Shown here one piece after another: positions 56,796 through 64,000 of a DNA stretch of 64,000 nt. A program made the position numbers and the translations under genes. The notes below the pieces were generated by a model, which did not search any database, was not told the origin of the DNA, and worked only from the letters and a program-made list of their open reading frames with translations. Positions within the stretch are counted from its first letter, which is position 1. Each line of letters begins with the position of its first letter. The DNA comes from Pseudevernia furfuracea. Taxonomy: Eukaryota > Ascomycota > Lecanoromycetes > Lecanorales > Parmeliaceae. The DNA is taken from NCBI GenBank assembly GCA_022315425.1, contig JAIUPT010000020.1:248001-312000 (forward strand), in the 5' to 3' direction.

Positions 56796-59684
56796 ATGAT
56801 GGTAAGTGATCTTTCCCATTTGACAAGTCTATTATATTTATACCGCCTAGGCTGCCTCTAGTATCCCAAAGAAGTCCGTCAATCCGTATGGGCTCTCCCA
56901 AGTACATACACCTACTGGTGAAGGGCTTGTCGACGTTGTCTTTGTTCATGGCCTCAACGGACACCCTTACCACACATGGACTAGCGAGAAGTCCAAGCTA
57001 TTCTGGCCAGCTCGGCTACTGCCGCCTATAGTAGAGGAAGAAAAAGCACGGATATTGGTCTATGGATACAATGCAAATGTAACCTCGTTCACGGATGGAG
57101 TGTCGAAGGACAAGATACACAATCATGCCGAGGGTCTTGTCGCCGAGTTGTCTGCAAACAGGCGGATACACAAGGCGACACGACGACCTATTATCTGGGT
57201 CGCACATTCATTGGGAGGTCTTGTGGTCAAACGTGCTTTGATCTACTCATCAGCAGTACGTGGCCATAAGACCGAGCATTTACGATCCATCTTTGTCTCT
57301 ACATACGGTATTCTGTTCCTCGGAACCCCACACAAAGGTTCCGACGTCGCAGATTGGGGTTCCGGATTGGAGTCGGTCTGCAGTGCTATACTACCACGTA
57401 AATTGATCGACACTCAACCCCAACTTGTCAATGCATTGAAGACGGACAATGAGACACTTCAAAATATCGACCGTGAATTTATACAACTTGCTAGCAGTTT
57501 CCATATCTACTTCTTTCACGAAGGGAAACCTACAAATTTGAAAGGAACTTTGCGGTACATCGTGAATGAGGAATCCGCGTCTCCCAATATCCAAGATGTG
57601 GAGCGCGCAAGCATTCAGCAGGACCATTCTCACATGTGTAAATTCGAGAATGATAGCGCTCCCGGCTTTGATCTAGTCACGGAGGCAATACAACGTTATG
57701 CCAGCCAAGCGTTAGGGACAATTGATTCACGCTGGAATGCGGATGATGCCGAACAACAGAAGAGGAAGGAAGCGGAGGCAAGAGAACTTCTCGCAGATAA
57801 TCTAAGATGCATTGACATAACTGCCTCATCAAGCTCTACAACACCAGGTTTGTGGTACCCGTACTAGTAGGCAGCTTTCCCAGCCCACTGCAGTCGAAAG
57901 ACACCTACTCACATTCCTTGTGTTTTGGAGATAAATGCTAAGTTGAGTCCTCCAGGTCCATCAACAGGTTCATCCAAGACATTGAAACCACTGTTTCTAG
58001 TTCCTTTTGGCCAAGATAAATTCTTCATCGATCGTGTTAGGATTTTCAACGATATCAATACATGTATGAAACAGCACTCTCGTGTTGCACTATCAGGCAT
58101 CGGCGGAGTCGGGTGGGTACTTTTTATTTTGACCTATACGATTTTACAATCATCGGCTAAGACATTATTAGAAAGTCACAGATTGCAATTGAATACTGCT
58201 ATCGGTTTCGGGACGACCATCCTCATGCACACATTTTCTGGGTTCATGCCAGCACAAAGCAACGATTCGATCAAGCCTACAGAGAAATAGCAAGAAAACT
58301 TGAGCTTCCCAGGTGGAACGACCCCAACAATGATACGCTTCGTTTGGTCTGTGATTGGTTCAATGAAGCTGAGAGCTGGCTAATGGTATTGGACAACGCT
58401 GATGACCTTGATATGTTCTTTGCAAACCCGGCCTCGACTGATACAGATAACGATTGCACTCTACCACTCACGGATTATTTACCACAAAGCTTAAGCGGAT
58501 CGATGCTGATCACAACGAGAGATGAAAGCTTGGGAAGGAGGCTTGCAGGCAACCACGCATCAATCGTAGTGAACCCTATGTCTCCTCAAGAGGCACAGAA
58601 GTTACTAGAAAATTGGCAAACGAAATCTCTTGACAGCCTGTATCTAGATAATTCAAGACAACTGCTTGAAGCCCTGGGATACATTCCTCTCGCGATTACA
58701 CAAGCTGCGGCATTCATCCACGAGAACCACATCACCCCAGTAAAATACCTGGAAATGTTCCGCACAAGTGATTCTGATGTACAAGATCTATTAGATCAAG
58801 ATCTTGGTGACCTCCGGAGGGATTCACGAGGCCACAATTCCGTCATCAAGACGTGGAAGATGTCCTTTGATCTGATAAGCAGGCGGAAGCCGCGTGCTGC
58901 TGAAATGCTATCACTCATGGCCTTTCTAGATCGACAGGGGATTTCAGAGAGCCTTCTACGAAACAACTCGGATAAAAACGTCGAGGTCACAACGGCCTTG
59001 GGTACTCTATTAGCATTCTCGCTGATCAAAGCAGGAGCTGGTGGAGCGGGGTACGAATTGCATCGACTGGTGCAGCTGGCAACCCGGAAATGGCTGGAGA
59101 TGCAAGGCAAGACAACATCGTGGCAAGAAAAGGCTTTGTTAGTCGTTGCAAACAGATTTCCAGTAGGTAGTGTCGAAAACTGGACGACATGTGAATCTCT
59201 CTTGCCTCACGCACAGAAAGTTATTCAATACGGAGAAACAAACGGAACATGTCCAGAGGAGTATTCGAGACTTTTGTGGGACATGGCTCACTTTGATTGC
59301 GAGCAAGGGCGGTATAAGATTGCCTGCGTCCGGGGTTTGGCTGCTGTTGATGTGGGAAAGAGAATCTTTGGGTTCGAGCATCCCGACACGTTAACCAGCA
59401 TGAACAATCTGGCAGTCACGTATAGAAGACAAGGTCGGTGGGAGGAGGCAGAGAAGCTGCAAGCGCAAGCATTAGAGACGACAAAAAGAGTGCTGGGAGT
59501 AGAGCATCCCGACACGTTAACCAGCATGAACAATCTGGCAGTCACGTATGAGAGACAAGATCGTCGCAGTGAAGCTATTGCATTGATGGAAAGTTGTTTG
59601 GACTTGCAAAAAAAGAAACTCGGTGCAGATCACCCAGATACAATGGTCTCCGCCAAGTGGTTAAAAAAGTGGTCAGATACTTGA
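56796..59684 (+). CDS. fungal NLR: alpha/beta hydrolase, NB-ARC, TPR
   Basis: The product has three parts. First is a SesB/lipase-like hydrolase: DVVFVHGLNGHPYHTW, Ser115 in VAHSLGG, and LGTPHKGSD. Second is an NB-ARC ATPase: FIDRV lead-in; P-loop GIGGVGKSQ across an intron at 58113-58172; Walker B SWLMVLDNADD; ITTRDESLG; GYIPLAITQAA. Third is a C-terminal set of TPRs with HPDTLTSMNNLAVTYRRQGR in near-identical copies, ending at 59684. Such proteins sense non-self and trigger incompatibility-type cell death; the hydrolase is the effector. The start is tentative: a two-codon first exon (56796-56801) and intron to 56871. The exon junction between about 57847 and 57945 is also uncertain. The rest of the frame is intact. 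Confidence 0.88.
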
Positions 59685-60091
59685 GTTTTATCCCGTTATA
59701 TAGATACTTGAGTTTTACCTTCTATAGTCAATGTCCTTTTCTCTTTTCCTAGCTGGTCTCTTGACAAGATAACCGAAATGTTCCTCATTTCACGATAGAA
59801 ATTTTCACAGCGGACTGACAGAAAGAATCGATCACTTCAGTGAGATAAGGTATTCACAGCTCAACACGACTTACCGCGTCAATATCTCGAGGTTGAGCGT
59901 GTCCATTTTCTCACCGTGCTCGGGGATTTGGCTCTCAAAAATGACCGAGGGGAAGCTCCAAAGCTGACATAGCCTGAGAAGACCGGCAAAGCACGCATCT
60001 TTTATCCGGGTAATCACTCCTTCCAACCATTGCTAATACCCTTAGTCATCCAAACGCCAGAGCATAGAAAATCGACATAGTATCATTGCAG

Positions 60092-60295
60092 GTTTTGTTC
60101 GACAAAGTTAGCGCAGATGCTGAAGCGGCTGGCAGTGCAAACGTTGAGACGATGCTCAGAGTAAACCCAGCGGCCAAGCTGCTGGCAGTCTATGAGAAGT
60201 TTACCGAAAATCGGAAGAAGCTGGAATTCGAGTCACCGAGGGCGGAGGGGGCTAGTTTGAAGATGAAGGCTCTCGGAGAAATCAAGCCCGAATAG
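60092..60295 (+). other. possible last exon of an unidentified gene
   Basis: After an ATTGCAG acceptor one frame gives 67 residues to a TAG at 60293-60295. It is helical and charged (VSADAEAAGSANVETMLRV, LLAVYEKFTENRKKLEFE). No ATG fits and no upstream exon was found. It may be a fragment of a transposase or of another gene; not recognised. Confidence 0.3.
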
Positions 60296-61127
60296 ATTGA
60301 GCGCTGGGTGGGAGCGTGGTTGGCTATTGGTGAGGAGAGAGCACCAACACCGGAAGTAATTGTGTACATAATAGAGACTTTCAACCTTTTTAACCCTGTT
60401 CTTGGCGGTCACTGCCATCGTTTTGGCGCACCCCCCCCCCTTTCCACAACTTCACAACTGGGCGGCCCTTGGCGACGCAAAAGAATAGACAGGCTTCGCG
60501 TTGAATAGTCTCTGCTCGCAAGACTGTCTGTAGGTAGGGGGCTACGGTTCAGCTTTGTGAGTAATGTACATTTTCGTCTAAATGCAAAGTACAGCGACCT
60601 GTCTCATCGTCTACTCGAAAAATCTGCCACAATCTCCTTTTTGCTCAACTTCTACCTGCCGTTTTCTATGACGGGGAGATGTAGAAGGCATTGAAAAGAC
60701 GGTGGGGCTTGTTTGCGGCGCGGGATGGCGAGGTGAGTTCTGATTCGCAGGGGAGGGGCTTTTGAGCTTAACCAGCAGCTTTTCTAATGTAAGGACGGAG
60801 AGCGATCTGAGGGAAGAGGGTAGCCATGGTGTTAAGGGTGTCACTAGTGAGATGGAAGGTAAGTGGACTTATTACTTGGGACCGAGCGGGTATCTCATCT
60901 GCACAGTATAAACTAAACGCCAGAAGAGCCCTTTTATACCTTTCCTATCCCAGCGCTGTTCGCTGTTCCGCGCAATCCAACCACCCATAACACTCCCATT
61001 CCATTACTCCGAGAACGACTGTCGCAAGATAAAAATCATGATAGTCACAAAGAATCTCGCGTAGGTCACCTCAGTGGCTCACAACGAGCCCTCGAAACTT
61101 CAACATTGACAGCCCTCCCACCGTTCG
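60296..61127. other. intergenic, no supported gene
   Basis: About 830 bp with a short C run near 60431 and no gene that I can support. Confidence 0.5.
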
Positions 61128-62547
61128 TTAGGAGTAGCCCCGATTACCCAACGCCGGCATATACGCCGTCGGAGCACTGGCATAATATATTGTACCTTGC
61201 TCATTCCATCTATAAATTTCCTGCAACCTAGGCGGACTTCTCATCAAGTGTCCAGTAAAAGGGTCAAGCAGTTGCTGGTAATAGAGCCCCGCGCCTTTCC
61301 AACCGCAGTATCAGCAACTTCCCACTTTATTGCACGGACTCAGTTCTTCCACTTCATAGTGTGGACCACGCACCAGTAATGAAAAGCGAGAAGGAATCAA
61401 GATTCGAAAGCGCCCCGGACCAAGGTAGAGTCGTTGCCTGGCTAAAGTTTCGATACTCCGGCATAGAGTTGACTTGGTGAAGTCAGCGGGACAGGTTAAG
61501 CAGTCAAGGATTTGATGCAAGACTCACTGCTGATATTCCGAGAATACTTTTGGCTTTGAATATAAATGATCATGCGGCCAAGATACACGCTGAGGGTTCT
61601 CTCCCGGAGCTGGTCTATATGCATTCCGTTCCAGGAAAACATGTCCAAGATATTATCCACGAAAGGCCTCGTATTGGTCAGTTCGCCGCGGCGGAGAGTG
61701 GCGAACATCTTGTATTTTCCCTCCGTCTGCGTGAGGACTTCGGGGCACAGGATGTTAATGAAATGGAACGGTTCTCCGCGATGGACAGCGAGTCTGGTAT
61801 GCAGACCGGGAGGACATATCTCAGGTTCTGACGTTATGATGTAGTAATTGTTCGTGCTGGAGTCCTTCCACAAAAAGTCCGTGTAAGAGCGACCGACTTT
61901 GACGAAGACCGTTGGATCACAATTGAATACGGTTAGAGTGTCCAGATGCGTGACGTCTGAAGCTACAGGTGATCCGGCTATCAGGTGTGGTTGATCAAGC
62001 TGGGCTTCTGCTAAATTTGAGTAGATCCGCGTGTCAAAATCCTTTGTATATACGAAGTTCCCTGTTTGTGCCCGACATGTAAGTGTATAGTATCAAACCC
62101 AAAAATTAGACAATACGAAAAACAGGGAGGATATTCGGCAAAACGACGTCCGACGTGTCAATGTACAACTTCACAGCAGCTACCTGAATGGCATGAAGAA
62201 TGGAAAAAATGGCTTAGCGCGAACGCAACAACGAAGGAGAATTACGAACTCGTCAGTAACTCCAGCGTCTCCAAATCCTCCGGCCTCAGTCTCTCGGATA
62301 AGAAGCTGAGGTCAGGAAAAAGCGGTTCCAGCAGCCCAAACTAATCCACCACTTTCCCATATTCCAGGTCGAGGGAGGCAGCAGCCGAAACGGTTGACAT
62401 GATAAAGTCATGCAACCCATTGTCGATGTCCCGCGTATAAGGGACGCAACCGCTGCGCTCGCTGATAACAAGACTATGAGAAGTAAGAGCGAAGAAGCTG
62501 GCTGCTGCTGCAAGTAGCCATACGTAGTTGTTTTTCTTGGAGGCCAT
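61128..62547 (-). pseudogene. unidentified membrane-anchored or secreted protein, frame interrupted
   Basis: Three well-ordered coding pieces lie in a row on the minus strand. An N-terminal exon from ATG 62547 has a signal-anchor (NYVWLLAAAASFFALTSHSL) and then SGCVPYTRDIDNGLHDF. A central exon from 62061 reads NFVYTKDFDTRIYSNLAEAQ, TVFNCDPTVFVKVGRSYTDF and GEPFHFINILCPEVL. A C-terminal piece ends YYASAPTAYMPALGNRGYS at a TAA at 61130-61128. Between the pieces are stops, a roughly 280-bp gap after the first exon and an in-frame TGA near 61308, and I found no set of introns that joins all three in frame. Either a multi-intron gene that I cannot resolve or a decaying one. No family recognised. 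Confidence 0.45.
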
Positions 62548-63843
62548 GATTGCAGGACAATGATGTCGACTTCTGTTTTCGAAAGGCAAGAAGATGGAGA
62601 CGAAAAATTATGAACCTGTAGTTGTGTAGTTTTCCGCAGCTCTGAGATGATTTCGAATTAGAGTTCCACGTTATGTGGATGGTCAAGTTCTAGATAGATT
62701 GTATCCATGGTCGTCGGTGTCGACTTGGCGACAAGGCCCCCAAGCGAAGTTGGGTCAATAATCGCTGGCTCCTTGGACTCCCCTCACGACTCGGTCGACC
62801 CATCGAATGGAGGTCTTGGACCGGTATCATGATATTGCTACTGTAATTCTATCGTGTTGATAGGCTTGTCATGTGGTTTCGACGAAGAGAAGGTGATGTA
62901 TTGCTCGCTTTCTTATATGTGATCGCTGCAACATCTTTCTATCAAAGCCACTCCGATGAAGGAGTGACAACCTTAGCACCGCTCCCATCTTTTTGATGCA
63001 TTATCTGAGTTGCAGAGGTAGTAAGCACGCGACCAGAGATTTCAAGACTCACCATCATAAACCAACCAGTACGCAAGCTTAGGATTCGGCGTTCCATTTG
63101 TTCTGATTTATCGTCCAACTATCCCGCCTCTCCTCCATCTCAAAACACGCTCTCACCACCCTAATCCCCAGTTACTTCGCAATAAATCATGTCTACCGCG
63201 TGCTCCGCCAGCGCAAAGACAGGCACCTGATAATGCGCCACCAAAGACAAGAGTATCTATAAGATCTGTTGTATGCTTCGAAGGTCTTGAAACAGCAAAG
63301 AGCACTCTATAGCTGCTCCGCCTGACATGCGGAGAGCTTTACAGTCCTGATCGTCCACTCCATGGCTGCAACAAAATCGCGAACGCTAATACCAAATATA
63401 GATGCTATAGTAGAGTGTCCTTAGCCAAAGTCAAGGATCCTTAGCATAGTGTAAGCTATCCAAGGCCTCGATCGACGCCCTATCCTACGCGCGGAGCTGA
63501 GCGGAGATGGCTGACCTAAAGAACATCTTGCAAGGCGGCAAGGCTAAAGAAGACCGGCGTCGAAGCGCTGGACCGCTGCCACAACTAAGGTATTTCAACT
63601 GGGCACCATCAAGGCCTGTACCTCGAGGTCTCAGTTGCAGAATCTCGAGCGTTCTCAATACAAGCGCAGAATGGCTGATTGGCAAACAAACATGCATTCG
63701 CATAACACGGCGCTTTCAGCGTGTTCGAGACCGTTGCAATTATGTAGCATGGGGGATTCGACGCACGCCTTCATAGGTTCATATCTCAACATCGTTAAAT
63801 CATAATCATCGCGAACCGATTATTTACACTGCCCTCTGTTCCT
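62548..63843. other. 1.3-kb stretch without a supported gene
   Basis: Open frames around 63485-63776 have no ATG-led, motif-bearing product. Nothing else recognised. Confidence 0.5.
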
Positions 63844-64000
63844 CTAACTGTAAGCGCTCCCCTCAACTTGCTTGACCCCCTCCGCGCCACACAACCAGCT
63901 TACACGGTCCTTGGTAAACTGCTCCACCCTGGGTCTCAACTTGGTCTCGTGCAGATGGAAATCGTCCACGGTGCCAATGCGTAGGATACTCTTCCCCGGG
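63844..64000 (-). CDS. GFA/CENP-V-like protein, C-terminal part only
   Basis: The last 51 codons of a leftward gene that starts beyond the window, stop at 63846-63844. The end reads ILRIGTVDDF, then a short insert, VEQFTKDRVSWLCGAEGVKQ and VEGSAYS. The strand-GT-DD-F pattern followed by KDRVxWL and VKQVEG is usual for glutathione-dependent formaldehyde-activating (GFA/CENP-V, Mss4-like fold) proteins, which are small zinc-binding proteins with Cys ligands nearer the N-terminus. Those Cys lie outside the window, so the call rests on the C-terminal pattern alone. Confidence 0.5.
   Translation of the reverse strand, partial: PGKSILRIGTVDDFHLHETKLRPRVEQFTKDRVSWLCGAEGVKQVEGSAYS

Overview
The window is nuclear DNA of a filamentous ascomycete (Pezizomycotina). 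The evidence is genes split by many short GT-AG introns (mostly 45-115 bp), a multidomain non-reducing polyketide synthase, a Zn2Cys6 regulator, a PTH11/rhodopsin-like membrane protein, a UstYa-family protein, a cell-wall-integrity-type MAP kinase and a fungal NLR. I cannot fix the genus; nothing excludes Leotiomycetes or a neighbouring class.

1-10 kb is sparse, with several decayed genes. It starts with the 3' part of a rhodopsin-like gene, then a tiny two-exon secreted-peptide gene convergent with a UstYa-like oxidase gene. Next come relics of an orotate phosphoribosyltransferase, a Tc1/mariner-type transposase, a CAP/PR-1 secreted protein, a Ser-rich secreted protein and an unidentified fragment. 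10-30 kb is mostly housekeeping: an MFS transporter, an aldo-keto reductase, a tail-anchored FHA protein, an Slt2/MpkA-type MAP kinase, an F-box-like protein, a broken RING plus TFIIB-like cyclin-repeat gene and a ChiB-like intracellular chitinase.

30-54 kb is a coherent secondary-metabolite cluster. It holds a DHA2 exporter, a scytalone dehydratase-like protein, a FAD phenol-hydroxylase-type monooxygenase, a 2143-residue NR-PKS (SAT-KS-AT-PT-ACP-ACP-TE), a THN/versicolorin reductase-like SDR, a Zn2Cys6 factor, an O-methyltransferase and an NmrA/isoflavone-reductase-like oxidoreductase. The PKS should make an aromatic polyketide. The SDR, dehydratase and NmrA-like protein resemble the reduction/dehydration (deoxygenation) sets of DHN-melanin and anthraquinone pathways. 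The monooxygenase and methyltransferase would then oxidise and O-methylate the product, and the MFS would export it. The product is unknown; a deoxygenated, O-methylated naphthalenoid or related quinone is inference.

54-64 kb is accessory: a PKS carrier-domain relic, a complete fungal NLR (alpha/beta hydrolase, NB-ARC, TPR), an unidentified gene that looks disrupted, and the 3' end of a GFA/CENP-V-like gene. Exon boundaries were worked out by hand from frame, splice-site consensus and family conservation. Those marked uncertain need RNA evidence.
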